DNA of 64,000 nt from Tsukamurella sputi (GCF_007858445.1 NZ_VIGV01000003.1:62001-126000), one strand, 5' to 3'; numbered from the stretch's first letter, positions 41,544 through 50,934 are shown. The notes: a model not told the origin generated them from the sequence alone. Translations and numbers: made by a program.

Positions 41544-43144
41544 GGCGCGCGGCTCCCTGGGCGCTCGCGCTCGCCGGCGTCCTGCTCTCGCTGTGGCACG
41601 GCGGCCGCCCGTCGGTGTGGTTCGACGAACTCGCCACCGCGTCCGCGATCGACCGCTCGCCCGGCGAGCTGTGGCACCTCCTGACCAACATCGACGCCGT
41701 GCACGGCCTCTACTACTGGGCCGTCCGCACCTTCTCCCTGGTGTTCGGTCTCGACCAGACCGCGCTGCGGGCGTTCTCCGCGCTCGGCGTCGGTGCGGCG
41801 GTCGCGGCCTGTCACGTCCTCGCACGACGGCTCGGCGGCGAGAGCTTCGCGCTGGTCGCGGGCGTGGTCGCGCTGATCCTGCCGCGAATCACCTGGGCGG
41901 GCGTCGAGGCGCGGTCCTACGCGTGGGTGATCGCCTCCGCGGCGCTCGTACTCATCGCGGCGCACCGCGCCGCCGAGACCGCACTCGCGACGGCACCGTC
42001 GGGCGTGCGGACCGTGCGGCGGGCCTGGATCGCCTACGGCTCGGCGCTGCTGCTCGCGACGGTGCTCTTCCTCTACTCCGCGACCCTCGTCCTGGCGGTG
42101 GCAGTCGCGTTCGCGCTGGATCCGCGGACCCGCACGCGCGCCGTGCTGCGGCCGGCACTGATCGTCTCGGCGTCCGCGATCGCCCTCGCGAGCCCCGTCG
42201 CGATCCTCGCCGCGACGCAGCGGGACCAGGTCTCATGGCTGCAGTGGCCGGGCTGGCGGATCTTCCAGAACGTCCTGGTCGATCAGTGGTTCGACCACTC
42301 GTGCGCCTTCGCGGTGGCGGCGTGGCTCGTCCTCGCGGTCGCCGCGGTGCTGTGGTGGCGGGGCGGCGTCCCGTCGGACCTACTTCCTGCGCTCCGGTAC
42401 GGCGCGGCCGGGGCGCTGGTGCCGCTCGCGGCGATCCTGCTGGTCTCGCCCGTGGTCCCGTCGTACGTGGGGCGGTACGTGAGCTTCACGGTGCCCGGGG
42501 TGGTGCTGGTGCTCGCCGCAGCGGTGACGACGGTGGCGCGGGCACTGCCGCGCCCGCGGCTCGCCGGCGCGGCGCTCCTGACGGCGCTGACGGTGGCGGC
42601 GATACCGGGCTACCTGTGGCAGCACAGCCCGCTCTCGAAGCCGGGCGGCAGCGACTTCAGCTACGCGGCGCGGTACATCCGCGACAACGCTCGCCCCGGC
42701 GACTGCGTCTTCTTCCAGGTGCAGCCGAGCTGGGCGTGGCCCTCGCTGCGGATCGCGCACGACGGACTTCCCGGGATGTTCGACGGCCTGCGGGACATGG
42801 GCAACGACGGTGACCGCCGGACCGAGGGCAAGCTCTGGGACAAGGAGAAGGGCGTGAACCAGTGGGCGTCGTGGGCGGCCGACGAGTGCACCGCCGCCTG
42901 GGTGCTCACCGACGCCGACCGCGCCGAGGAGGACTTCCGGCAGGAGAACGGGAATCTGTGGTGGACCTTCCGCCCGTCCCGGTTCATGGGCTCCGACATG
43001 CAGGTCTCCCTGGACTACGGCGGCCTCGCGGTGGTGCACCAGGAGCAGTTCCACATCCTCCAGGTGGTGCGTTTGCAGCAGCCCCCGCCGGCGGTCGGGC
43101 CGGACCCGCAGCCGCTCCCTCACACGGTGCATACCTACTGGTGA
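41540..43144 (+). CDS. GT-C polyprenyl-phosphate-sugar glycosyltransferase (GT39-like)
   Basis: The 534-residue membrane protein has about ten helices. The first extracellular loop carries VWFDELATASA, the acidic DE motif of GT-C enzymes (about residue 25), followed by a WHLLTNID/VHGLYYW segment typical of PMT/ArnT-like transferases. The C-terminal 120 residues are soluble and extracytoplasmic. It probably transfers mannose or arabinose from a polyprenyl donor to a cell-wall polymer or protein; acceptor and sugar are unknown. GTG at 41540 overlaps the GtrA stop, so the two are translationally coupled. Confidence 0.7.
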   Translation: MRRAAPWALALAGVLLSLWHGGRPSVWFDELATASAIDRSPGELWHLLTNIDAVHGLYYWAVRTFSLVFGLDQTALRAFSALGVGAAVAACHVLARRLGGESFALVAGVVALILPRITWAGVEARSYAWVIASAALVLIAAHRAAETALATAPSGVRTVRRAWIAYGSALLLATVLFLYSATLVLAVAVAFALDPRTRTRAVLRPALIVSASAIALASPVAILAATQRDQVSWLQWPGWRIFQNVLVDQWFDHSCAFAVAAWLVLAVAAVLWWRGGVPSDLLPALRYGAAGALVPLAAILLVSPVVPSYVGRYVSFTVPGVVLVLAAAVTTVARALPRPRLAGAALLTALTVAAIPGYLWQHSPLSKPGGSDFSYAARYIRDNARPGDCVFFQVQPSWAWPSLRIAHDGLPGMFDGLRDMGNDGDRRTEGKLWDKEKGVNQWASWAADECTAAWVLTDADRAEEDFRQENGNLWWTFRPSRFMGSDMQVSLDYGGLAVVHQEQFHILQVVRLQQPPPAVGPDPQPLPHTVHTYW

Positions 43145-43251
43145 AAGCCGCGACCGAACAATTCGTTAGGCACATATACCACTTTGTCGGTCGTGTCCAC
43201 CCTTGTCCGGTGTGAGATATCCATGCTTGCCCGCGGGGGCACCCTTCGCGA

Positions 43252-43277
43252 CGATCGTTACGCACAGGTAACGATCG
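43252..43277. promoter_or_regulatory. 26-base palindrome before the FAD-binding protein gene
   Basis: CGATCGTTAC-N6-GTAACGATCG has perfect ten-base arms, 13 bases before the GTG. GTTAC-N6-GTAAC is a shape common among operators of dimeric repressors. No regulator gene is adjacent. Confidence 0.55.
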
Positions 43278-43290
43278 AGGGGAGAGCGTC

Positions 43291-44793
43291 GTGGTGTCAG
43301 TCGGGATCGTCGGAGGAGGTGCCGCTGCCGTGAGCCTGCTGCGGCAGCTCCCGGTGAGCGACGATCTGTCCGTCTCCGTGTACGCCGACCGGGTCATCGG
43401 CCCCGGCCGCGCCTACGCCGAGGAGTCCGATTCGGCCCTGCTCAACCGGCAGGCCTTCGCGATGTCGATCTCCGCGGAGGCCCCGGACGAGTTCGTGGAC
43501 TGGTGCCGCAGTAACCATCCGGAGCTGCTCCTCGACGGCGGCCACAGCTTCGTCCCGCGCTGGGCCTACGGCCGCTACCTGCGGCAGTGCACCCAGGCCC
43601 GCGCTCTGGACTTCGGCGACTCGCTGACCCGGATCACCGGCCGCGTCACCGACGCGGCGCGCGAGGGTGACGTCTGGCGTCTCGTGGTCCACCGCCCCGG
43701 ATTCCCGCCCGAGACCTACCGGCACGACATCGTCGTGCTCGCGCTCGGGTCGAGCCCGCCCGCCGACCCGTACCGGCTCGAGGGCACCGAGCACTACACG
43801 CAGGATCCGTACCCCGTCGACGACTGGCTGCCGAACGTGCTGGCCGGCCGGAGCGCCGCCGTGATCGGGACCGGGCTCAGCGCGATCGACGTCGCGCTGG
43901 CCGTCCGCTCCCGCAACTGGACCGGGCACCTCCTGATGGCCTCCCGGCAGGGCATCCTCCCCGACGTGCGCAGTGATCTCGAGCCGCTCGACTTCGATCC
44001 CGACGTCGGTGCTCTCATCCGGCGTGTGCAGCTGAGGCACGGCGGCCTCGAGTGGGAGGACGTGGTGAACATCGTCGACTACCTCGCGGTGGGTGAGGGG
44101 TTGCGGCGATCCGAGGTGCGGGCGGCGTTCCAGGCGATCTCGGAGCCCGCCGGCCCGCGGCTCGCGGGATTCTCCGGCAGGGCGGCGTCGATCGCGCCCG
44201 AGGTGCAGCGCCTCGTGATCTGCGTGGCGCAGTACTACGCCAACGACCTGTGGTCGGCGATGACCCGGTCGGCGCGTTCCGCCATGGTCGCGACGGTGCA
44301 CGCCCCTTTCCAGGCTCTCGCCAATCCGCTGCCGGCGCGGAGCGCGCAGGTGCTCGGGTCCATGGTGGTCGACGGTTCGCTGACCGTGCGGCACGGCGTC
44401 CGCGACGTCGCCCCGTCGTCCTCCGGGTTGGTGGTCAGCAGCGCGGACGGCGACGAGGCCGTGGAGCACGTGGTGAACGCGACGCGCACGCCGGCGGGCG
44501 CACCGTCGGGCGCGGCGGCGAGCCTGGTCTCCTCGCTCGTCTACGCGGGTACCGCGCGGCGCAACCCGTACGGCGGGCTGCGGATCAACGTGAACGACAA
44601 CTCGATCGTGGGCCGCGACGGTGCCTCGGTGCCAGGTCTGTACGCGCTCGGCGAGATCGCCTCGGGGGACCTGTACTACATCAGCAGCATCGCCAAGATC
44701 CGCCGCCGGGCCCGCGCGGTGGCGCGGTCGATCGCGGAGCGGGCGACCCCTGTCGCGCAGCCCGAGCCCTTGCGGGTGGTGGCCGGTGGCTGA
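43291..44793 (+). CDS. FAD/NAD(P)-binding protein (NAD_binding_9 type)
   Basis: The 500-residue flavoprotein has the dinucleotide motif GIVGGGAAAVSLLRQL (about 5-20) and a second GTGLSAID motif near residue 193, the layout of FAD-NAD(P)-binding proteins of the YdhS/HI0933-like group. The ALGSSPPADPYR segment and the C-terminal GLYALGEIASGDLYYI fit that group. The redox reaction is unknown; no catalytic Cys pair is seen. It precedes an MFS exporter, suggesting that the two make or modify and export a small molecule. GTG at 43291 or the next codon (also GTG) is the start. Confidence 0.7.
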   Translation: MVSVGIVGGGAAAVSLLRQLPVSDDLSVSVYADRVIGPGRAYAEESDSALLNRQAFAMSISAEAPDEFVDWCRSNHPELLLDGGHSFVPRWAYGRYLRQCTQARALDFGDSLTRITGRVTDAAREGDVWRLVVHRPGFPPETYRHDIVVLALGSSPPADPYRLEGTEHYTQDPYPVDDWLPNVLAGRSAAVIGTGLSAIDVALAVRSRNWTGHLLMASRQGILPDVRSDLEPLDFDPDVGALIRRVQLRHGGLEWEDVVNIVDYLAVGEGLRRSEVRAAFQAISEPAGPRLAGFSGRAASIAPEVQRLVICVAQYYANDLWSAMTRSARSAMVATVHAPFQALANPLPARSAQVLGSMVVDGSLTVRHGVRDVAPSSSGLVVSSADGDEAVEHVVNATRTPAGAPSGAAASLVSSLVYAGTARRNPYGGLRINVNDNSIVGRDGASVPGLYALGEIASGDLYYISSIAKIRRRARAVARSIAERATPVAQPEPLRVVAGG

Positions 44794-44833
44794 GGCGAGC
44801 ACGGTCGCGGAGCGACGGGAGGCGGCCGTGATC

Positions 44834-45997
44834 ATGCCCGGCAGGTGGACCACGGTGATGCTGCTGGTCGCGGTCACCGCGCCGCAGCTGGGACTGAGCC
44901 TGCTGAACCCGTCGACGCCGCAGATGGCGATCGATCTGCACACCAGCGTCTCCGCGGTCCAGCTCACGCTGTCCTGCTACATGGCCGGCTACGCGGTCTC
45001 GATGTTCGCTGCGGGCGTTCTGGCCGACCGGTACGACGCGCGGGCACTGCAGGCGCTGGGGCTCGTCCTCTTCGCCCTCGGCGGTGTCCTCGCCGCCGCG
45101 GCGCCGACGGTGGCGGTGCTCGGCGTGGCGCGGTTCGTGCAGGCGGTGGGCGGTACCTCGGCGACTGTGCTGTGCCGCTTGGTGATCCAGCGTCGGTACC
45201 CGGCCGACGCCCGGATGCACCTGCTCACCTCACTGTCGATCGTGATCGCCGCGACGCCCGCGCTCTCGCCCTTCTTCGGCTCGGCGCTCGTACAGGTCGC
45301 GCCGTGGCGGGCGCTGTTCCTCGGCCTGGCCGCGGTCGGCCTGGTCCTCGCGCTCGCCTTCCTCCGGCTGGTACCCAGCGCCTCCCCGTCGACGCCCGTC
45401 GCCCCCTCGCCCCGTGCCATCGGGCGCGGAGTGGCGGAAGCGCTGTCGCGTCGGGGATTCCATCGTCACGCCGTGGTGATCTCGCTGGCCTGGATGGGCT
45501 ACTTCCTGTTCATCGAGCAGTCCGCGTTCATCCTGCAGGAGCTGCACGGCGCCACGGAGATCCAGTACGGACTGCTGCTCATCGTCCCCGCGCTCGGGTA
45601 CATCGCCGGGAGTGTCGTGATCCGCCGGGCCGCCGAGGCACGGACCGCGGTGCGGGCGTGCACGATCGGCTCGGCGCTGGGTGGGGCCGCCCTCGTTGCG
45701 CTCGCCGCGACCGGGGTCCCGACCGCCGCCGCGGTCGTGGTGCCGCTCGCGATCGGGTTCCTCGGGGTCGGTGCGTCGATCCCCTTCGCGCAGGCGGGCC
45801 TGCTGGAGTTGGACCTCAAGGCCCAGGGCGTCGGCGCCGGCCTGTTCTTCTTCCTCCAGATGGGCGCCGGGGCCGTCTACTCCGTGCTGATCGAGGCGCT
45901 GCACCTGAGGTCCGCGCTCAGCACGTCGGTCGCGATCGGCCTGCCCCTGCTCGTCCTCTGTGCGGTCGTGTGGGGGACGACCCGACGCACCGGCTGA
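44834..45997 (+). CDS. MFS exporter, DHA1 drug-efflux type
   Basis: The 387-residue protein has 12 predicted helices. The MFS motif A appears as GVLADRYDARAL, and motif C-like ATPALSPFFGSAL in helix 5 marks an antiporter of the Bcr/CflA-like group. ATG at 44834 has GGGAGG ten bases upstream; GTG at 44828 or GTG at 44786 (overlapping the previous stop) are alternatives. It follows the flavoprotein without a gap or terminator, so the two form one unit. The exported compound is unknown. Confidence 0.8.
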   Translation: MPGRWTTVMLLVAVTAPQLGLSLLNPSTPQMAIDLHTSVSAVQLTLSCYMAGYAVSMFAAGVLADRYDARALQALGLVLFALGGVLAAAAPTVAVLGVARFVQAVGGTSATVLCRLVIQRRYPADARMHLLTSLSIVIAATPALSPFFGSALVQVAPWRALFLGLAAVGLVLALAFLRLVPSASPSTPVAPSPRAIGRGVAEALSRRGFHRHAVVISLAWMGYFLFIEQSAFILQELHGATEIQYGLLLIVPALGYIAGSVVIRRAAEARTAVRACTIGSALGGAALVALAATGVPTAAAVVVPLAIGFLGVGASIPFAQAGLLELDLKAQGVGAGLFFFLQMGAGAVYSVLIEALHLRSALSTSVAIGLPLLVLCAVVWGTTRRTG

Positions 45998-46016
45998 GAG
46001 GGCCGGCCAGCTCCGA

Positions 46017-47651
46017 TCAGTCCTTCGGCAGCTCGCGGCGAACGATCTTGCCCGTGGGGTTGCGGGGCAGCGTGTCGAGGAAGACGACGTCGCGGGGCAC
46101 CTTGAACCGGGCGAGGTTGCCGCGGACGAAATCCTTGAGGTCCTTGGCCAGGGCCTCGTCGTCGGTGGGGGCGCCGCCGTCGATCACGACGAAGGCGCGC
46201 AGCCGCTGGCCGAACTCGGGGTCGGGCACGCCGATCACGGCGGCCTCGACCACGTCGTCGCGGGTGACCAGCAGGTTCTCCACCTCGAGCGGGTAGACGT
46301 TCTCGCCGCCGGAGACGATCATGTCGTCGTCGCGGCCGTCGATGTGCAGCAGGCCGTGCTCGTCCCAGTGGCCCATGTCGCCCGACGAGAGGTGGCCGTC
46401 GATGATCTGCTTCGTGCGGCCGTCGCTGTAGCCCTCGAAGGGCGCGCCGGCACGGACGAAGACGCGGCCGCGCTTGCCGACGCCCTCGACGAGCGCGTCG
46501 TTCTCGTCGTACAGCCGGACGGTGGTCAGGACCGGGGGCTTGCCGACGGTGCCGGGAGCGGTGCGCAGGTTGCGCGGCGTGGCGACGGTGGCGACGGCGA
46601 CCTCGGTGGAGCCGTAGACGTTGTAGAGGACGTCGCCGAAGACGTCCTGGAACCTCTCCGACAGCTCCGGGGAGACGGCGGACCCGGCGACGACGACCGA
46701 CTTCAGGCAGCTGGTGTCGTACTTCGCGAGGGTCTCCGCGGGCAGGCTCAGCATGCGGGTGAGCATGGTCGGCACCGCGACCAGCATGTCGGCGCGGTTG
46801 TCCGCGATCAGCTTCAGTGTGTTCTCGGGGTCGAAGCGGCGCATCGTGACGGTGGTGCACCCGACGGACATCCCGGCGGACCACATGGCGAAGCCGGTGG
46901 AGTGGAAGATCGGCGAGGCGACGACGATGGTGCCGCGGCGGCGGAACGGGATGCGGTCCACGAGCATCGCGGTGGCCAGCGAGGGCACCTTGCTGCGCGT
47001 GGCGCCCTTGGGCAGGCCGGTGGTGCCGGAGGTGAGGATGATGAAGCCGCCCTGCTTCTCGGGCGGCGGCACGCGCTTGGCGTCCCGGCCGGCGGCCAGC
47101 TGGTCGATGGTCTGGGCGCCCTCGGGCACCGAGTCGGCGTCGTCGACCCAGGTCAGATAGCGGGGCATGTCATCGGGCAGCGCGTCGAGCAGCGCCGTGA
47201 ACTCGCTGTCGTGGAAGACGGCCTGCACCTTCTCGCGCTCGCAGACCTCGGCGAACTGGGGCTTGGCGAAGCCGGTGTTCATCATGGCCAGGCGCATGCC
47301 GGCGCGGGCCGCGGCACTGATGATGAGCAGCAGGCCGCGGTGATCGCGGGCGAGCACGGCGATGACGTCGCCCGACTTCAGGCCGGAGGCGCGGAGCCCG
47401 CGGGCCAGCGCGTTCGACTGCGCCTCGTACTGCGCGTAGGTCAGGGAGCCGCGCTCGTCGACGATGGCGGTGCGATCGGGGTTCTCGGCTGCGCCCTTGA
47501 TCACCAGGGCGGCCTGCGGGCCGTACTGCCGGTTGTAGCCGAGCGCGCGCAGCGCCACGTCGGGGCGCGCGGGGTCGACGACCCGTCGCTGCAGCATGCG
47601 CGTGAGGGCATGGCCCTGTGCGAACAGATCGGAGACCAGGCTCGTTCCCAT
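46017..47651 (-). CDS. Fatty-acyl-CoA/AMP ligase (FadD type)
   Basis: The 544-residue member of the adenylate-forming family activates a carboxylic acid with ATP and usually loads CoA. Motifs are ILTSGTTGLPKGA (A3), YGSTEVA (A5), SGDMGHWDEHGLLHIDGRDDDMI (A7-A8 in order) and PRNPTGKIVRREL with the catalytic Lys (A10). It most resembles mycobacterial FadD2/FadD12-type enzymes for fatty acids. ATG at 47651 is chosen since the longer frame runs through the glfT1 terminator. TATCAT stands seven bases before it. Confidence 0.85.
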   Translation of the reverse strand: MGTSLVSDLFAQGHALTRMLQRRVVDPARPDVALRALGYNRQYGPQAALVIKGAAENPDRTAIVDERGSLTYAQYEAQSNALARGLRASGLKSGDVIAVLARDHRGLLLIISAAARAGMRLAMMNTGFAKPQFAEVCEREKVQAVFHDSEFTALLDALPDDMPRYLTWVDDADSVPEGAQTIDQLAAGRDAKRVPPPEKQGGFIILTSGTTGLPKGATRSKVPSLATAMLVDRIPFRRRGTIVVASPIFHSTGFAMWSAGMSVGCTTVTMRRFDPENTLKLIADNRADMLVAVPTMLTRMLSLPAETLAKYDTSCLKSVVVAGSAVSPELSERFQDVFGDVLYNVYGSTEVAVATVATPRNLRTAPGTVGKPPVLTTVRLYDENDALVEGVGKRGRVFVRAGAPFEGYSDGRTKQIIDGHLSSGDMGHWDEHGLLHIDGRDDDMIVSGGENVYPLEVENLLVTRDDVVEAAVIGVPDPEFGQRLRAFVVIDGGAPTDDEALAKDLKDFVRGNLARFKVPRDVVFLDTLPRNPTGKIVRRELPKD

Positions 47652-47658
47652 GACGACG

Positions 47659-47664
47659 ATGATA
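47659..47664 (-). promoter_or_regulatory. -10 hexamer before the fadD-type gene
   Basis: Read leftward, TATCAT precedes the ATG by seven bases without a ribosome-binding site. Confidence 0.4.
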
Positions 47665-47701
47665 GAGGCATCGTCCGCGCTTTGTTGAGGGGGCTTCAAT
47701 A

Positions 47702-47723
47702 GTGGTCCGGATCGTCGGACCAC
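47702..47723 (-). terminator. Hairpin after glfT1
   Basis: GTGGTCCG-GATCGT-CGGACCAC forms a perfect eight-base stem eight bases beyond the glfT1 stop. Confidence 0.6.
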
Positions 47724-47730
47724 GGGCGGA

Positions 47731-48642
47731 TCAGGGCCGGGTGAACCGCTCGTCGCGCCCGAGCTTGCGCAGCCGCAGCCACTCGCGGAAGCCGGCCACG
47801 TCGCGGCGCTGCACCAGGAAGAACCAGCCGAAGCGCGCCCACTCCTGCGGGATCAGTCTGCGCATCCCGGGTTGGGACTGCAGGTAGCCGCGGTTGCGGT
47901 AGGTGAAGAAGCGCTTGGTCTCGTTGTCGGGGTACTGCGTGTGCATGCGCCCGCCCAGGATCGGCCGGAACTCGTCCGCGCCGTTCGGGTGCAGGTAGGC
48001 GGTGGTCAGGCAGGTGCCGAAGGGCAGGCCCGAGCGCACCAGCCGGCGGTGGATCTCCACCTCGTCGCCGCGGATGAACAGCCGCAGGTCGGGCACGCCG
48101 ACCGCCGCGACGGTGTCCTTGCGGAACAGCGCCCCGTTGAAGAGGGAGGCGATCCCGGTCAGTACGTCGTCCGACGGTGCCTCGGGGTCGATCAGCTCGG
48201 AGCGCTTGCGCCGCCAGACCAGGCCGCGGCGCAGTGGGAAGGCGAGCGTCTCGGGATCGTCGATCGTGGCGACCACGGGGGAGACCTCCGCGAGGCCGTG
48301 CCGCTGCGCGCACTCCAGCAGCGTGGCCAGGACCTTCGGCCCCTCGGGGCGGCCGTCGTCGTCCGCGAGCCAGATCCAGTCGGCGCCCAGCGCGAGCGCG
48401 TGCAGCATGCCCAGCGCGAAGCCGCCGGCGCCGCCGAGGTTGAACTGCGAGGGCAGGTAAGTGGTGGGGACGGGCTGCGCTGCGACCAGCGCGCGCACCT
48501 GCTCCTGTGCCGCGTTGTCCACCACGATCAGGTGGTCGACGGGGCGCTCCTGCGAGCTGAGGACGTCGAGCGACTTCGCGAGCAACTCCGCGCGGTCGTG
48601 CGTGACCACCACCGCGACGACGGTGCTCCGGTCGTCAGTCAT
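47731..48642 (-). CDS. glfT1: Galactofuranosyltransferase GlfT1
   Basis: The 303-residue GT2-family enzyme adds the first two galactofuranose units to the rhamnosyl-GlcNAc-decaprenyl linker of arabinogalactan at the cytosolic membrane face. The metal-binding triad D94-D96 is in WLADDDGRP. The TYLPSQFNLGGAGGF block (about 61-75), FNGALFRKD and FIRGDEVE match M. tuberculosis Rv3782. It overlaps the wzt gene by eight bases and ends at a hairpin terminator, forming wzm-wzt-glfT1. Confidence 0.92.
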   Translation of the reverse strand: MTDDRSTVVAVVVTHDRAELLAKSLDVLSSQERPVDHLIVVDNAAQEQVRALVAAQPVPTTYLPSQFNLGGAGGFALGMLHALALGADWIWLADDDGRPEGPKVLATLLECAQRHGLAEVSPVVATIDDPETLAFPLRRGLVWRRKRSELIDPEAPSDDVLTGIASLFNGALFRKDTVAAVGVPDLRLFIRGDEVEIHRRLVRSGLPFGTCLTTAYLHPNGADEFRPILGGRMHTQYPDNETKRFFTYRNRGYLQSQPGMRRLIPQEWARFGWFFLVQRRDVAGFREWLRLRKLGRDERFTRP

Positions 48643-49429
48643 CCTCGGCCGCGATCTTCTCGAGGACCGTGCGGACCTGCAGTCCGGCCTCGGCGCCCTC
48701 GTAGGCGGTCACGACCTCCTCGATACCGCCCTCCTGGCGGATCTGGCCGTGATCGATCCACATCGCGCGGTCGCAGAGCTGCGCCAGGAACTCGTTCGAA
48801 TGCGAGGCGAAGACGAGGATGCCCGAACGCTCGACCAGCGCCTGCAGGCGCTTGCGGGCCTTGCGCATGAACTCCGCGTCGACGGCGCCGATGCCCTCGT
48901 CGAGCAGCAGGATCTCGGGATCGATCGAGGTGACGACGCCGAGGGCGATCCGGACCCGCATGCCCGTCGAATAGGTGCGCAGCGGCATGGAGAGGTAGTC
49001 GCCGAGCTCGGTGAACTCCGCGATCTCGTCCGCCTTGCGCTGCATCGACTTGCGGGTCTGCCCGAGGAACAGCCCGCGGATGATGATGTTCTCCATCCCG
49101 GAGATCTCGGGGTCCATGCCGACGCCCAGGTCGAAGACGGGGGCCACGCGACCCTTGACCGCCGCCGTGCCGCGGGTGGGCTCGTAGATGCCGGCCAGCA
49201 GGCGCAGCAGCGTCGACTTGCCGGCGCCGTTGTGGCCGACCAGGCCGACGCGGTCGCCCTCGTCGAGGCTCATGGTGATGTTGCGCAGGGCCTCGACCAC
49301 GACGACGTGGTCGTCGGCCATCACCGTGCCACCGGCCGAACCCATCACGGCCCGCTTGAGCGACCGCGATTTGGCGTCGAAGACGGGGAAGTCGACGCAG
49401 GCGTCCTGCGTCCGTATGGAAACGCTCAT
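48635..49429 (-). CDS. wzt: Wzt-type galactan exporter ATPase (Rv3781)
   Basis: The 264-residue ABC ATPase of a polysaccharide exporter has Walker A GHNGAGKST, signature YSTGMRVRIAL, Walker B ILLLDEGIGAVD and SHSNEF switch. It lacks the C-terminal carbohydrate-binding domain of O-antigen Wzt, as does the mycobacterial protein. With Wzm it is thought to move lipid-linked galactan across the membrane. It starts one base after the wzm stop. Confidence 0.9.
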   Translation of the reverse strand: MSVSIRTQDACVDFPVFDAKSRSLKRAVMGSAGGTVMADDHVVVVEALRNITMSLDEGDRVGLVGHNGAGKSTLLRLLAGIYEPTRGTAAVKGRVAPVFDLGVGMDPEISGMENIIIRGLFLGQTRKSMQRKADEIAEFTELGDYLSMPLRTYSTGMRVRIALGVVTSIDPEILLLDEGIGAVDAEFMRKARKRLQALVERSGILVFASHSNEFLAQLCDRAMWIDHGQIRQEGGIEEVVTAYEGAEAGLQVRTVLEKIAAEDD

Positions 49430-49430
49430 C

Positions 49431-50288
49431 TCACACCCAATACGCGACTCGGGAACGGAACTGCTTCATGAGCACCAGCATCAGCGCGATTCCGACGACG
49501 GTGCAGCCGATCACCACGTACCAGTGCTGGGGATCGAAGGGCTTGCCGGTGAGCGGCCCGCGGACCATCTCCAGGTAGTGGTACAGCGGGTTCAGCTTCA
49601 CCAGCTTCGCGCGCTCGGTGTTGCCGCCCGGAACGGTGTCGAGCGTCCACACCACGGGGGTGATGTAGAAGAGCAGCTGCGTGAGCGCCGTGAGCAGCGG
49701 CGCGATGTCGCGGAACCGGGTGGCCAGGATGCCGAAGGACATCGAGACCCACACCCCGGTGATGGCGAGCATGCCGATCGCGGGGATCAGGCTCAGCTGC
49801 GTCCACGACCACTGCTTGGGCGGGAAGATCGCCAGCACGATCACCAGGATGATCGCGTTGTGGGCGAGGAACAGCAGGTGCCGCCACACCAGCCGGTAGA
49901 CGTGTACCGACAGCGGCGAGGGCAGCTGTTTGATCAGTCCCTCATTGGCGATGAAGACCTCGGCGCCGTCGATGATCGAGCTCTGGATGAACGCCCAGAG
50001 CACGAAGCCGACGGTGAGCTGTGGCAGCAGGACCTTCACGTCGGCGCTCAGGAGCACGGACCACAGCAGCGCGAGCGCGCCGGCGGTGACGCCGGTGGCG
50101 ATCGTGATCCAGAACGGGCCGATCACCGACCGGCGGTAACGCTGCTTGATGTCCTGCCAGCCCAGCTCCAGCCACAGCTCGCGGTGCACGGTGGCACCGT
50201 CGACGAGGTCCCGGATCGCGCGCCGGAAGGTGCGCGAGTCCGAGACGAGTGGCGCCGGTTGGGCGGCGTTGGGGCTATCGACGGGCAC
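49431..50288 (-). CDS. wzm: Wzm-type galactan exporter permease (Rv3783)
   Basis: The 285-residue ABC-2 permease has six transmembrane helices and an N-terminal cytosolic arm (LGWQDIKQRYRRSVIGPFW) characteristic of polysaccharide exporters. The helix motif GLIKQLPSPLSVHVYRLVWRH is family-typical. It forms the channel for lipid-linked galactan with Wzt. GTG is the start. It is first gene of wzm-wzt-glfT1; bpa lies upstream on the same strand after 84 bases. Confidence 0.9.
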   Translation of the reverse strand: MPVDSPNAAQPAPLVSDSRTFRRAIRDLVDGATVHRELWLELGWQDIKQRYRRSVIGPFWITIATGVTAGALALLWSVLLSADVKVLLPQLTVGFVLWAFIQSSIIDGAEVFIANEGLIKQLPSPLSVHVYRLVWRHLLFLAHNAIILVIVLAIFPPKQWSWTQLSLIPAIGMLAITGVWVSMSFGILATRFRDIAPLLTALTQLLFYITPVVWTLDTVPGGNTERAKLVKLNPLYHYLEMVRGPLTGKPFDPQHWYVVIGCTVVGIALMLVLMKQFRSRVAYWV

Positions 50289-50372
50289 GAGTCTGAAGGG
50301 TACCCGTCGTCGCCATCGGTCCAGCGGAGGTCGACGGTCCCCGGTCGCCCCGCCTCGGGATCGGCGCCGGTC

Positions 50373-50879
50373 TCACAGGTACTGGCCGTGGCCCGTCTGC
50401 GACTCGGGGCCGGGCGTCATTCCCGGAGGCAGTGCGCCCTGCCGCATCTGCTCGAGCTGCGCGCGAGCGGCCATCTGCTGGGCGAAGAGCGCCGTCTGGA
50501 TGCCGTGGAAGAGGCCCTCCAGCCAGCCGACGAGCTGGGCCTGCGCGATCCGCAGCTCCGCATCCGACGGGGTCGACTCGTCCGTGAAGGGCAGCGCCAG
50601 GCGCTCCAGCTCCGCCTGCAGGTCGGGGGAGAGCCCGTCCTCGAGCTCCTTGATCGACGTGCGGTGGATGTCCTTGAGCCGCGCGCGGCTGGCCTCATCG
50701 AGCGGCGCGGCGCGCACCTCCTCCAGGAGCTGCTTGATCATGGTGCCGATCCGCATCACCTTGGCCGGCTGCTCGACCATGCCGTGCAGTTCTTCGGCGG
50801 CATCGGTCTCGTCGGATCCGTCGGCCGCGCCGGTACCTGCCCCTGCGGGGATGATCTCCACCTCGTTGCGATCGCTCAT
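50373..50879 (-). CDS. bpa: Bacterial proteasome activator Bpa
   Basis: The 168-residue helical protein matches M. tuberculosis Rv3780 nearly identically in its core (VEQPAKVMRIGTMIKQLLEE, DAELRIAQAQLVGWLEGLF, and AARAQLEQMRQGALPPG). It ends GQYL, the penultimate-Tyr motif that docks into 20S proteasome pockets. Bpa forms a 12-subunit ring that opens the proteasome gate without ATP to degrade damaged or specific proteins. The divergent N-terminus is disordered. This shows that the organism has a 20S proteasome. Confidence 0.95.
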   Translation of the reverse strand: MSDRNEVEIIPAGAGTGAADGSDETDAAEELHGMVEQPAKVMRIGTMIKQLLEEVRAAPLDEASRARLKDIHRTSIKELEDGLSPDLQAELERLALPFTDESTPSDAELRIAQAQLVGWLEGLFHGIQTALFAQQMAARAQLEQMRQGALPPGMTPGPESQTGHGQYL

Positions 50880-50934
50880 AGCACCATTCTGGCAGCTCGA
50901 CGCGGGCGGCCCAGAAGTCGTCCGAGGGGCGGTG

